Source of the DNA: Actinomycetes bacterium
GTDB taxonomy: Bacteria; Actinomycetota; Actinomycetes; S36-B12
Assembly: GCA_030425745.1 (NCBI GenBank)
Contig: JAUHZW010000001.1
Location: 1 to 49,912, forward strand
DNA length: 49,912 nt
Direction: 5' to 3'
A program made the translations under genes and the position numbers. Position 1 is the first letter of the stretch. Every line of letters begins with the position of its first letter. Under the pieces are notes generated by a model. It did not search any database. It was not told the DNA's origin and saw only the letters and a program-made list of their open reading frames with translations. Below are positions 9,798 through 17,367 of the stretch, piece by piece.

Positions 9798-10289
9798 TCA
9801 GGAAGATCTGATGAGGGAGGCTACCGCGATCGCGGCCACCCCCTCATCTCGACCGGTGAGGCCCAGGCCGTCGGTGGTGGTGCCGGAGACCCGCACGGGC
9901 GCGCCGATGGCTGCACTCAGAACGTCCTGCGCCTCGTCTCTGCGTGGACCGATCTTCGGGCGGTTCCCGATGACCTGGACGCTGGCATTGCCGATGGTGA
10001 AGCCAGCGTCGCGGACGAGGGCGGCGGTGTGGCTCAGGAGCGAGACACCCGAGGCCTGCGCCCACTGCGGATCGCTGGTGCCGAACACCGACCCGAGGTC
10101 GCCGAGGCCAGCCGCGGACAGCAGGGCGTCGCACAGGGCATGAGCGGCGACGTCGGCGTCGGAGTGCCCGGCCAGCCCTACCTCGCCGGGCCAGTGCAGA
10201 CCGGCCAGCCACATGGGTCGACCCTCGTCGCCGAACGCATGGACGTCGGTGCCGATCCCGACGAGCGGGATCAGCGGATCAGACGGCAC
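9798..10289 (-). CDS. ispF: 2-C-methyl-D-erythritol 2,4-cyclodiphosphate synthase
   Basis: The 163-residue protein carries the metal site GIGTDVHAF (Asp and His), the GHSDADVAAHAL motif, and the C-terminal GTTTDGLGLTGRDEG substrate loop. It converts CDP-methylerythritol phosphate to the cyclic diphosphate in the MEP isoprenoid pathway. It starts with GTG and overlaps the end of ispD by 11 bp, so the two consecutive-pathway enzymes are translationally coupled. Length is standard. Confidence 0.96.
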   Translation of the reverse strand: MPSDPLIPLVGIGTDVHAFGDEGRPMWLAGLHWPGEVGLAGHSDADVAAHALCDALLSAAGLGDLGSVFGTSDPQWAQASGVSLLSHTAALVRDAGFTIGNASVQVIGNRPKIGPRRDEAQDVLSAAIGAPVRVSGTTTDGLGLTGRDEGVAAIAVASLIRSS

Positions 10290-11016
10290 CGGCGGCCCTG
10301 CGTCGGGCGAGGATCGCCTCGGCGATCACCACGTCGAAGGGGCGCGTCACCTTGAGGGCCTCCTCGTGGCCGGGGACGACGAACACTGGGATGCCGATCG
10401 CCTCGACGAGCCCGGCATCGTCGGTGACGGAGAGATCGGATTCGGCGTGCGCCCGCTGGAGCACGGCCCGTTCGAAGGCCTGCGGGGTCTGGATGGCCCG
10501 CAGAGGCGTGCGGTCGACCGTGCGCACGACCTCGTCGGCGTCGTCGATCTCCTTGATGGTGTCGACGACGGGCAGGGCCGGCACCACGGCCTGATGGCCG
10601 TCGGCGATCGCGGAGACCACGCGGGTGACGACCTGCTCGGGCACGAGCGGCCGGGCGGCGTCGTGCACGAGAACGGTCTGGATGTCGTCGGGGAGGGTCA
10701 GCAGGGCGCGGGCGACGGAGTCCTGGCGGGTGTCGCCGCCGGCGACCACGGTCACGTCAGCCGGGAAGTCATGCTCGCCGAGAAGGGAGGAGAAGGTGTC
10801 GAGGGCATCCGGCGGCGCGGCGACCACCACGAGGTGGACGAGGCGGCTGGAGGCAAGGGCACGCACCGCGTGCACGAGCATGGGAACGCCGGCGAGGGGG
10901 CGGAGCGCCTTGGGGCCACCGGGACCGAGCCGCTCACCCCGGCCGGCGGCCGGGACGATCACAGCGGTGCGGCCACCCGGGTGCGACAGATCACCTGCCG
11001 CGTCGGCGGACGCCAA
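10279..11016 (-). CDS. ispD: 2-C-methyl-D-erythritol 4-phosphate cytidylyltransferase
   Basis: The protein shows the nucleotide-binding loop PAAGRGERLGPGGPKAL near residue 22, VVAGGDTRQDSVARAL, VLVHDAARPLV and the closing VTDDAGLVEA, all typical of IspD. It makes CDP-methylerythritol in the MEP pathway. The open frame begins with TTG 11016, 12 bp after the carD stop; no strong ribosome site decides this start, and a later GTG (10962, codon 19) would leave only a minimal N-terminus. The order carD-ispD-ispF is widespread in actinobacteria and suggests one transcript. Confidence 0.94.
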   Translation of the reverse strand: MASADAAGDLSHPGGRTAVIVPAAGRGERLGPGGPKALRPLAGVPMLVHAVRALASSRLVHLVVVAAPPDALDTFSSLLGEHDFPADVTVVAGGDTRQDSVARALLTLPDDIQTVLVHDAARPLVPEQVVTRVVSAIADGHQAVVPALPVVDTIKEIDDADEVVRTVDRTPLRAIQTPQAFERAVLQRAHAESDLSVTDDAGLVEAIGIPVFVVPGHEEALKVTRPFDVVIAEAILARRRAAGAV

Positions 11017-11028
11017 AGGAATGGGTCC

Positions 11029-11511
11029 CTACGAGGCGAGGACTTCGTCGAGGATGGCCTCGGCCTTGTCCTCGTTGGTCTTCTCGGCGAGGGCGAGCTC
11101 GCTGACGAGGATCTGCCGGGCCTTGGCCAGCATGCGCTTCTCGCCGGCGGACAGACCGCGCTCGCGCTCACGACGCCACAGGTCACGGACAACCTCGGCC
11201 ACCTTGATGACGTCGCCGGAGGCGAGCTTCTCGAGGTTGGCCTTGTAGCGGCGGGACCAGTTGGTGGGCTCCTCGGTGTACGGCTGACGCAGCACGTTGA
11301 ACACCTTGTCGAGGCCCTCTTGGTTCACGACGTCGCGGACACCCACGAGGTCGACGTTGTCAGCAGGGACCCGGACGGTCAGATCGCCTTGGGCGACGCG
11401 CAGGACCAGGTACTCACGATCCTCACCCTTGATCTTCCGGATCTCCACGGATTCGATGACTGCTGCACCGTGATGGGGGTAGACAACCGTGTCGCCGACA
11501 TTGAACGTCAT
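11029..11511 (-). CDS. carD: CarD-family RNA polymerase-binding regulator
   Basis: The 160-residue protein starts MTFNVGDTVVYPHHGAAVIE, the CarD/TRCF RNA polymerase-interacting Tudor-like domain, followed by a helical DNA-binding domain with SRRYKANLEKLASGD and LWRRERERGLSAGEK. In mycobacteria CarD stabilises open complexes at rRNA and other promoters and is essential. The open frame continues upstream for 80 codons, but the ATG at 11511 is chosen because family members begin MxFxVGDxVVYPHHG and an AAAGGGG site lies about 13 bases before it. It is divergent from the LpqE-like lipoprotein gene, as in M. tuberculosis. Confidence 0.96.
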   Translation of the reverse strand: MTFNVGDTVVYPHHGAAVIESVEIRKIKGEDREYLVLRVAQGDLTVRVPADNVDLVGVRDVVNQEGLDKVFNVLRQPYTEEPTNWSRRYKANLEKLASGDVIKVAEVVRDLWRRERERGLSAGEKRMLAKARQILVSELALAEKTNEDKAEAILDEVLAS

Positions 11512-11656
11512 AAGTGAGGAACCCCTTTCAAAGGACCTCAAGATTACCACGCGGGATTTGACCGCCGGCGGCCGCCGACTCAGGGCCGAGGAAGGCTGAC
11601 CACCCCGATGGCCGCCCCACGGCCACCCGCCAGGGGCCTTCGCTAGTCTTTGCGCC
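11512..11656. promoter_or_regulatory. Intergenic divergent promoter region of carD and the LpqE-like gene
   Basis: The 145-bp gap holds a TAGTCT box (11644-11649) seven bases before the plus-strand GTG 11657, fitting a leaderless transcript. On the minus strand TAATCT (11546..11541) lies about 30 bases before the carD start and may be its -10 box. I see no strong inverted repeat. Confidence 0.4.
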
Positions 11657-12169
11657 GTGAAGCGCACCCACCTCGCCGCCGCCCTCCTGCTGCCCGCCGC
11701 CGTGCTGCCCCTGACCGGCTGCTTCAACGGCCCGGATGCCACCACCACCACTCAGGCCGCCATGAACTCCGGCAATGGGGTGCAGGCCAAGCAGGGCGAC
11801 ATCCGCATCGAGAACGCCACCGTGGTGCTCACCGACGAGCCCGGCACCGCCACCCTGGTCGTGCGCCTCATCAATGTCGGCCTCGAGCCTGACCGCCTCA
11901 CCTACGCCACGATCAACGGCCAGCAGGCCGACTTCCTCGTCGCCGACGACTCCATGGACGTCGCCTCGGGCGTCGAGGTGACCCCGGGGCAGTCGGTCGG
12001 CTTCGGCTACGACAGCGACCTCTACATCAGCGTCCTCGAGGGCTTCGACGCCGAGGTCTCGACGTACGTGCCGCTCGAGCTCGGCTTCGCCACCGCCGGC
12101 TTGGCCAGCATGAGCGTCCTGACCGTGCCGGCCACCGGCTACTACGAGGGCATCACCGCCCGTCCGTAA
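11657..12169 (+). CDS. lpqE: LpqE-like lipoprotein (copper-chaperone-like fold)
   Basis: The 170-residue protein has a lipoprotein signal: Lys/Arg at residues 2-3, a hydrophobic stretch and the lipobox LTGC with Cys22. The mature part is beta-rich (RIENATVVLTDEPGTATLVVRLINVG) and resembles the LpqE/PCuAC-like family, though the copper ligands of PCuAC are not obvious. Its place beside divergent carD matches lpqE in M. tuberculosis. It should be anchored outside the cytoplasmic membrane. The function is not known. The GTG start is supported by the TAGTCT box seven bases upstream. Confidence 0.75.
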   Translation: MKRTHLAAALLLPAAVLPLTGCFNGPDATTTTQAAMNSGNGVQAKQGDIRIENATVVLTDEPGTATLVVRLINVGLEPDRLTYATINGQQADFLVADDSMDVASGVEVTPGQSVGFGYDSDLYISVLEGFDAEVSTYVPLELGFATAGLASMSVLTVPATGYYEGITARP

Positions 12170-12178
12170 CAGGGTCGA

Positions 12179-12700
12179 TCAGTCGGCCGTGCCGACTCCG
12201 CGCGCGAACATGCTCGTGGTGAAGACATACGGCTGACCTTCGGCTCGGTCAGCGTCCAACCGGATGTCCACGCTGAGCGGCGCCACCCCCGCTATCGGGG
12301 CGAACCGCACACGCCGGAACGTGATCGGCGCGGTGTCGTAGGCCGTCGACGCACTGATGGTGAAGTGGGCCCGCTTGCCGCGCTTCAGGATGATCCGCTC
12401 ACGCGGCGGGTCGGGCGCCAGTGGTGTCGCCCCCTTGGCCTGGGCGAACACCTTGGTCCCTGACTTCGCGACCATGCGTGCCAGGAACGGGTAGCCAGAG
12501 ACGTAGCACCGTTTGCGGCCCGTCTTCCGCACCGTGATGTAGACGACCTGCTCGCTCATCCCGGCATCCGTGTCGGTCACCCTGGCCACGAGGTCGTCGC
12601 CGGTGCAGGGGGCGACGGCGGCGTGAGCGGTAGGGGCCGCGAGCAGGGAGCCGGCCGCGACGCCGATCGCCGACAGGGCACCGAGGAGGGCGGAACGCAT
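12179..12700 (-). CDS. Secreted DUF4232-family protein
   Basis: From ATG 12700 the protein has 173 residues, beginning with a signal peptide (MRSALLGALSAIGVAAGSLL, cleavage likely after AHA). The mature part has the DUF4232 pattern: an early Cys (APCTGDDL) and a YITVRKTGRKRCYVSGYPFL block whose Cys likely pairs with the first. This family is a beta-sandwich of unknown role, exported by many actinobacteria. A longer frame begins at 12811, but the TAGGTT box eight bases before ATG 12700 and the position of the signal peptide favour the shorter form. It lies downstream of regX3 on the same strand. Confidence 0.8.
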   Translation of the reverse strand: MRSALLGALSAIGVAAGSLLAAPTAHAAVAPCTGDDLVARVTDTDAGMSEQVVYITVRKTGRKRCYVSGYPFLARMVAKSGTKVFAQAKGATPLAPDPPRERIILKRGKRAHFTISASTAYDTAPITFRRVRFAPIAGVAPLSVDIRLDADRAEGQPYVFTTSMFARGVGTAD

Positions 12701-12734
12701 GGCCGAAAAACCTACCGAGGATTCACGAGTCCAG

Positions 12735-12761
12735 CACCCCGAAGTGCCAGGCATCGGGGTG
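12735..12761 (-). terminator. Probable terminator hairpin after senX3-regX3
   Basis: Perfect 8-bp arms CACCCCGA (12735-12742) and TCGGGGTG (12754-12761) enclose an 11-nt loop that itself contains TGCC/GGCA. It lies 57 bp past the regX3 stop and before the DUF4232 promoter. There is no T-tract, which is usual for high-GC terminators; an operator is the alternative. Confidence 0.5.
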
Positions 12762-12817
12762 TCTACGGCTCGCATCCATGCGCCGCTGCTCTGGGGCTCG
12801 CTGGCGCTCACTCCTCG

Positions 12818-13498
12818 CTACGGCTCGAACTTGTACCCGAGTCCACGCACCGTCACCAGATGAACGGGCTTGCCCGGGTCCTCCTCGACCTTCGCGCGCA
12901 GGCGCTTCACGTGCACATCGAGGGTCTTGGTGTCGCCGACGTAGTCGGCGCCCCACACCCGGTCGATGAGCTGCGAACGGGTGAGCACCCGGCCGGAGTT
13001 GCGGACGAGCAGCTCGAGCAGATCGAACTCCTTCAGCGGCATGGACACGGTCTCACCACGCACCGTCACCACATGGCGGTCGATGTCCATCCGCACCGGG
13101 CCGGCCTCGACGGTGGCCGGAAGCAGTTCTTCCACCTCGCCGTGTCGGCGCAGCACCGACCGCACGCGGGCCAGCAGTTCGCGCGACGAGAACGGCTTGG
13201 TGACGTAGTCGTCCGCGCCCATCTCCAGCCCGACGACCTTGTCGATCTCACCGTCCTTGGCGGTGAGCATGATGATCGGCACCTGCGACTTGGTGCGGAT
13301 CGTCCGGCAGACCTCCAGCCCGGACATCCCGGGCAGCATCAGGTCGAGCAGGATGAGGTCGGCGCCGCGCTGGTCGAAGACGTCCAGTGCCTTGTTGCCT
13401 TCGTCGGCGACCTCGACCTCGTATCCCTCACGCTTGAGCATGAAGGACAGGGCCTCGGAGAAGGACTCCTCGTCCTCGACGACCATAATGCGGGTCAC
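12818..13498 (-). CDS. regX3: OmpR-family response regulator RegX3
   Basis: The 226-residue protein has a receiver domain with the acidic pocket near Asp9, phospho-acceptor Asp52 (LLDLMLPG), and Lys near 101 (YVTKPFSSREL), followed by a winged-helix domain with KEFDLLELLVRNSGRVLTR and TLDVHVKRLRAKVEED. Sequence and context identify it as RegX3, the partner of SenX3 that activates phosphate-starvation genes in mycobacteria. It overlaps the senX3 stop by 4 bp. Candidate binding sites are the GTTCACC-type repeats described around phoU, mshA and ppk. Confidence 0.94.
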   Translation of the reverse strand: MTRIMVVEDEESFSEALSFMLKREGYEVEVADEGNKALDVFDQRGADLILLDLMLPGMSGLEVCRTIRTKSQVPIIMLTAKDGEIDKVVGLEMGADDYVTKPFSSRELLARVRSVLRRHGEVEELLPATVEAGPVRMDIDRHVVTVRGETVSMPLKEFDLLELLVRNSGRVLTRSQLIDRVWGADYVGDTKTLDVHVKRLRAKVEEDPGKPVHLVTVRGLGYKFEP

Positions 13499-14628
13499 GA
13501 CTGCACCTCTTCTGCCGGTGTGCTGATGATGTCAAGGTCGAGCTCGTCGTCAGGACCGGGGGACGACGGAACGTAGCGAGGCAGGCGCAGCGTGAAGGTC
13601 GAGCCGACCCCGACCTCGGACCAGACCGTGCACTCGCCACCGTGGTTCTGCGTCACGTGCTTCACGATGGCCAGTCCGAGCCCCGTGCCGCCGGTGATGC
13701 GGGAGCGGGCCGGATCGACCCGGTAGAAGCGCTCGAAGACGCGGTCGAGGTCATTGCCGGCGATGCCGATGCCCTGATCCTTCACCGCGATCTCGACGAC
13801 CGAGTCATCCACCCGCATGCCGACGGCCACCCGGGTGTGATCCGGAGAGTAGGCGATGGCGTTCGCCAGCAGGTTCCGCAGCGCGGCCAGCAACTGCCGC
13901 TCATCCCCGTAGACCAGGCTGTCGGTGGGATCGCTGAGCTCGAGCTCGATCTCCTGGCGTGCCGCCAGCGTGCGAACCTCGTCCACCGCCCGATTGACGA
14001 GCTCATCCACGCTGACGACCTCGGCACGGGTCATCGGGTCGTCACCCTGCAGACGCGACAGGTCTATGACGTCCTGCACGAGCGTGCTCAACCGGCTGGC
14101 CTCGACCTGCATGCGCTCGGCGAAGTGCCGCACCTGCTCCTCGTCGTCAGCCGCCGCAAGGACGGCCTCGGCGAGCAGCGAGATGGCACCGACCGGGGTC
14201 TTGAGCTCATGGCTGACGTTGGCGACGAAGTCCCGGCGGACGACGTCGACGCGACGCTCCTCCGCGAGGTCATCGATCAGGACGAGGATGGCGCCCGTGC
14301 CGAGTGCGGCGACCCGCACGCGCAGCTCGAGCAGCTCACGCCCGAGCGGTGGGCGCCGCACGCGCATCTCGACCTCACGGGCATGGCCGTCGCCCGCAGC
14401 ACGGTCGATCAGATGGCGGATGTCCGGGACGGTGACAGCGTCACGGTTCACCAGGCCCAAGCCCGTCGCCCGCGCATTGGCTCGAAGGACGGTGCCATCG
14501 GGGGCGACGACGAGCGAGGCCGACGGCAGCACATTGAGGACGCGGATGACCTCTGAGGACACATCGGGGACATCGCCGCGGACGGAGACCGGGCTCAGGG
14601 CGTCGCCGGCAGCATTCTCAGGTGGCAC
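13495..14628 (-). CDS. senX3: Sensor histidine kinase SenX3, without membrane segments
   Basis: From GTG 14628 the kinase has 377 residues: a PAS-like domain (about 20-120), the dimerisation/phospho-acceptor helix FVANVSHELKTPVG with His140, and the ATPase domain with LLANAIAYSPD (N box), VKDQGIGIA (G1), FYRVDPARSR (F) and TGGTGLGLAI (G2). The kinase core closely resembles SenX3. The N-terminus has no hydrophobic helix, whereas M. tuberculosis SenX3 has two, so this version should be soluble. An upstream in-frame extension to 14715 is also non-hydrophobic. The start is backed by a TATCCT box six bases before the GTG. It is divergent from phoU. Confidence 0.9.
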   Translation of the reverse strand: MPPENAAGDALSPVSVRGDVPDVSSEVIRVLNVLPSASLVVAPDGTVLRANARATGLGLVNRDAVTVPDIRHLIDRAAGDGHAREVEMRVRRPPLGRELLELRVRVAALGTGAILVLIDDLAEERRVDVVRRDFVANVSHELKTPVGAISLLAEAVLAAADDEEQVRHFAERMQVEASRLSTLVQDVIDLSRLQGDDPMTRAEVVSVDELVNRAVDEVRTLAARQEIELELSDPTDSLVYGDERQLLAALRNLLANAIAYSPDHTRVAVGMRVDDSVVEIAVKDQGIGIAGNDLDRVFERFYRVDPARSRITGGTGLGLAIVKHVTQNHGGECTVWSEVGVGSTFTLRLPRYVPSSPGPDDELDLDIISTPAEEVQS

Positions 14629-14811
14629 ACCGCAAGGATAGGAGCGAAACACGCCACGCCCCGCCTGACAGGGCTCCACAGACACAGGATTCACGAAGGG
14701 TTCGGCCCACGACACCCCCTATTCATCAGAACGCCGCGTGGCGTTCACTCCGTGCCGACGTGTTGTTGTCCGGTGCGCGTACCCTTGCAGGAACATCAGG
14801 ACAGGGGATCG
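14629..14811. promoter_or_regulatory. senX3-phoU divergent regulatory region
   Basis: On the minus strand TATCCT ends six bases before the senX3 GTG. On the plus strand TACCCT (14780-14785) is a likely -10 box for phoU, whose ATG has an AGGGG site (14803-14807). Between them lie a degenerate 11-bp direct repeat, ATTCACGAAGG (14689-14699) followed directly by GTTCGGCCCAC (14700-14710), a further GTTCACTCCGT (14743-14753), and a perfect 7-bp inverted repeat GAACGCC-4-GGCGTTC (14729-14746). These resemble PHO-box units; RegX3 binding is inferred. Confidence 0.5.
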
Positions 14812-15468
14812 ATGAACGCCGAACTGACCCAGCACCTCGAGGACGTCCAGGACGACCTCGTGCGGATGACTCAACTGGTCGGCTCCGCCATGAACCGGGC
14901 CACCCAGGCCCTGCTCGACGCCGATCTTGCGATGGCGGAGTCCGTCATCGCCGCTGACGCCCAGGTCGACCTGCTCTTCAGCGATCTCGAGGACCAGTGC
15001 CTCGATGCGATCGCCCTGAACTCCCCCAGCCGCGGTGAGCTTCCCGAGCTGATCGGTGCTCTGCGCATCGCCGCGTCGCTCGAGCGCATGGGTGACCTCG
15101 CCGAGCACGTGGCCAAGCAGGCCCGCCTGCGCTACCCACGGCTCTCGATTCCGCAGGAACTGCGCGGCACCTTCGCCGAGATGGGCGGCCTCGCCGAGGC
15201 CATCGTCTCCAAGACCGGCTCGGTCATCTCGTCCAAGAACGTCGCGCTGGCGGCCGACATCGGCCGGCATGACGGTGAGGTCGACCGGCTGCACCGTGAG
15301 CTGTTCACCATCGTGCTCTCCCCGGCGTGGCCCCACGGAGTCGAGGCGGCCATCGACGTGACCCTGCTCTCGCGCTACTACGAGCGCTATGCCGACCACG
15401 CGGTGTCCGTGACCCGGCGGGTCATCACGATCGTCACCGGAGAGCCCTACGTGGGCGTGTCCCTGTGA
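14812..15468 (+). CDS. phoU: Phosphate-signalling protein PhoU
   Basis: The 218-residue all-helical protein is made of two PhoU three-helix repeats: HLEDVQDDLVRMTQLVGSAM and VIAADAQVDLLFSDLEDQC in the first, and ALAADIGRHDGEVDRLH with YYERYADHAVSVTRRV in the second. The ERMGDLAEH and ERYADH motifs bind metal clusters in known PhoU structures. It links the Pst phosphate transporter to the sensor kinase; no pst genes are in the window. An open frame extends 20 codons upstream, but ATG 14812 has an AGGGG site and matches family N-termini. The gene is divergent from senX3. Confidence 0.95.
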   Translation: MNAELTQHLEDVQDDLVRMTQLVGSAMNRATQALLDADLAMAESVIAADAQVDLLFSDLEDQCLDAIALNSPSRGELPELIGALRIAASLERMGDLAEHVAKQARLRYPRLSIPQELRGTFAEMGGLAEAIVSKTGSVISSKNVALAADIGRHDGEVDRLHRELFTIVLSPAWPHGVEAAIDVTLLSRYYERYADHAVSVTRRVITIVTGEPYVGVSL

Positions 15469-15487
15469 ACATGAACGGCAGGTGAAC
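15466..15487 (-). promoter_or_regulatory. PHO-box-like direct repeat between phoU and mshA
   Basis: Read on the minus strand, GTTCACCTGCC (15487..15477) is followed immediately by GTTCATGTTCA (15476..15466), two 11-bp units that fit the actinobacterial PHO-box pattern G(G/T)TCAYYYR(G/C)G. A third GTTCA begins six bases into the second unit. The site overlaps the phoU stop codon and lies just before mshA. Binding by RegX3 or a PhoP-like regulator is inferred from the pattern. Confidence 0.55.
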
Positions 15488-15507
15488 AGCCTCGTCCGTG
15501 TGATCGG

Positions 15508-16851
15508 GTGGCCCCGAACCGCGGACTGCGGAAGACTGCCCCGGTGACCTCCCCGTCCCTGCTGTCGGCTCGACGCACCCGTCGACCCCATCGCGTGGCG
15601 GTCCTGTCGATCCACACCTCTCCTCTCGACCAGCCCGGCACCGGCGATGCCGGTGGCATGAACGTCTACGTCGTCGAGACGGCCAAGCGACTGGCCGAGG
15701 CCGGCACCGAGGTCGAGATCTTCACCCGAGCCACGTCCTCGGACCTGCCTCCCCTCGTCGAGATGGCTCCCGGTGTGCAGGTGCGGCACGTCACCGCTGG
15801 ACCCTTCGAAGGCCTGAACAAGCAGGATCTGCCCGGGCAGCTCTGCGCCGTGACGGCCGGCCTGCTCCGCGCGGAGGCGGCGCGCCCCGAGGGCTGGTTC
15901 AACCTCATCCACTCCCACTACTGGCTGTCCGGTCAGGTGGGCTGGCTGGCGGCCGAGCGATGGAACGTCCCCCTGGTGCACTCCATGCACACCATGGCCA
16001 AGGTCAAGAACCGCGATCTCTCCCCGGGAGACTCCCCCGAGCCGGCTCTTCGCGTGATCGGTGAGGAGCAGGTCGTGCTCGCCGCCGATCGACTCATCGC
16101 CAACACCGACGACGAGGCACATGAGCTCATCGACCTGTACGGGGCCGAACCCGATCACGTTGATGTGGTGCATCCGGGAGTCGACCTCGAGCGCTTCACT
16201 CCCGGCAGCCGCGCAGCAGCCCGTCAGCGCCACGACGTCGCCGATGACGCGATCGTCCTGCTCTTCGTCGGACGCATCCAGCCGCTCAAGGCCCCCGACA
16301 TCCTGGTGAAAGCGGCTGCGGAGCTGATCTCCGCCGAACCGAGCGTGCGCGATCGGCTCCAGGTCGTGATCTGCGGCGGCCCGTCGGGATCCGGACTGGA
16401 GCGGCCGACCGCGCTCATGGATCTCGCGCGGCAGCTCGGCATCGACGATCTGGTCCGGTTCGAGCCCCCATCTGACCGGGCATCGCTGGTCGACTGGTAT
16501 CGAGCAGCCGACGTGACCGTCGTGCCGTCTCACTCGGAGTCCTTCGGCCTCGTGGCCGTGGAGTCCCAGGCCTGCGGAACGCCGGTCGTGGCCGCTGCCG
16601 TGGGCGGCCTGCGCACCGCAGTCGCCGATCAGGTCAGCGGCCTGCTGGTCGATACCCACAGCCCTCGCGACTTCGCCCATGCCATCTCCACGATCGTGCA
16701 TCAGCCGCGGCTACGCGACGAGTTCGCGCACGGAGCGCACATGCACGCGGCAGCCTTCGGCTGGGCAGCGACCACCGCCGGCCTGCTGAACAGTTACTCG
16801 GCCGCCATGGCCAACGCCGCGCCGCTGTCTCTCACCGCCCAGCGGTCATGA
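15508..16851 (+). CDS. mshA: D-inositol-3-phosphate glycosyltransferase (mycothiol step 1)
   Basis: The protein is a GT4 glycosyltransferase matching MshA: VAVLSIHTSPLDQPGTGDAG with GGMNVYVVETAKRLAEAG near the N-terminus, HSHYWLSGQVGWLAAERW, VVHPGVDLERFTP, LFVGRIQPLKAPD, and the retaining-enzyme motif PSHSESFGLVAVESQACG. It joins GlcNAc from UDP-GlcNAc to inositol-3-phosphate, the first step of mycothiol synthesis. Two GTG starts are possible; 15544 has a GGAAGA site eight bases upstream and would shorten the protein by 12 residues. It is followed by a 4-bp overlap with a YbjN-like gene, as in M. tuberculosis (Rv0486-0487). Confidence 0.94.
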   Translation: MAPNRGLRKTAPVTSPSLLSARRTRRPHRVAVLSIHTSPLDQPGTGDAGGMNVYVVETAKRLAEAGTEVEIFTRATSSDLPPLVEMAPGVQVRHVTAGPFEGLNKQDLPGQLCAVTAGLLRAEAARPEGWFNLIHSHYWLSGQVGWLAAERWNVPLVHSMHTMAKVKNRDLSPGDSPEPALRVIGEEQVVLAADRLIANTDDEAHELIDLYGAEPDHVDVVHPGVDLERFTPGSRAAARQRHDVADDAIVLLFVGRIQPLKAPDILVKAAAELISAEPSVRDRLQVVICGGPSGSGLERPTALMDLARQLGIDDLVRFEPPSDRASLVDWYRAADVTVVPSHSESFGLVAVESQACGTPVVAAAVGGLRTAVADQVSGLLVDTHSPRDFAHAISTIVHQPRLRDEFAHGAHMHAAAFGWAATTAGLLNSYSAAMANAAPLSLTAQRS

Positions 16852-17360
16852 GCCGAGAGGCGGCCGTCACGGCCGTTCAGGAGTTCCTCGCCGCCTCGGG
16901 TCTGGAGTGGGAGGCACCCGACGCCAGCACGTTCGTCGTGACGCTGCCCGGTGAGCGCAAGCTCATGACGACCACGTCGATCACGCTCGGAGAGCACGCC
17001 GCGACCATCAATGCGTTCGTCGCCCGCAATCCTGACGAGAACCACGAGGCCGTCTACCGGTGGCTGCTGGAGCGCAATCGCCGGACCTACGGCGTCTCGT
17101 TCGCGATCGACCACCTGGGCGACATCTACCTCGTCGGTCGACTTCCCCTCGCCGCGATCACGGTGGAGGAGCTCGACCAGCTGATGGGCGCCGTGCTGGA
17201 GTACTCGGACGGCTCGTTCAACACCCTCCTGGAGTTGGGGTTCGCGTCCAGCATTCGCCGGGAATGGCAGTGGCGTACGGAGCGGGGGCTGCCCACCGGA
17301 AACCTCGCCGCCTTCACCCACCTCTTCGAGTCGAACGTGCCCGGACCGGCGGCGGACTGA
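16848..17360 (+). CDS. YbjN-domain protein
   Basis: This 170-residue soluble protein has the YbjN / type III secretion chaperone-like alpha-beta pattern: AVQEFLAASGLEWE, TFVVTLPGERKLMTTTSITLGEH, GVSFAIDHLGDIYLVGRLPL and a closing helix with LLELGFASSIRREW. Its ATG overlaps the mshA stop (ATGA), and homologues occupy the same place after mshA in other actinobacteria. No enzymatic residue pattern is evident. A role linked to mycothiol or stress is suggested only by the constant neighbourhood. Confidence 0.85.
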   Translation: MSREAAVTAVQEFLAASGLEWEAPDASTFVVTLPGERKLMTTTSITLGEHAATINAFVARNPDENHEAVYRWLLERNRRTYGVSFAIDHLGDIYLVGRLPLAAITVEELDQLMGAVLEYSDGSFNTLLELGFASSIRREWQWRTERGLPTGNLAAFTHLFESNVPGPAAD

Positions 17361-17367
17361 GCGATCG

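Noticed and set aside
11512..11751. An N-terminal extension of CarD by 80 residues
   Set aside because: CarD proteins begin at MxFxVGDxVVYPHHG, and the extension covers the divergent promoter.
12762..12830. Short repeated GCTCG / CTACGGCTCG words between regX3 and the DUF4232 gene
   Set aside because: The words are degenerate and unspaced; this looks like common GC-rich low-complexity sequence, not a defined repeat.
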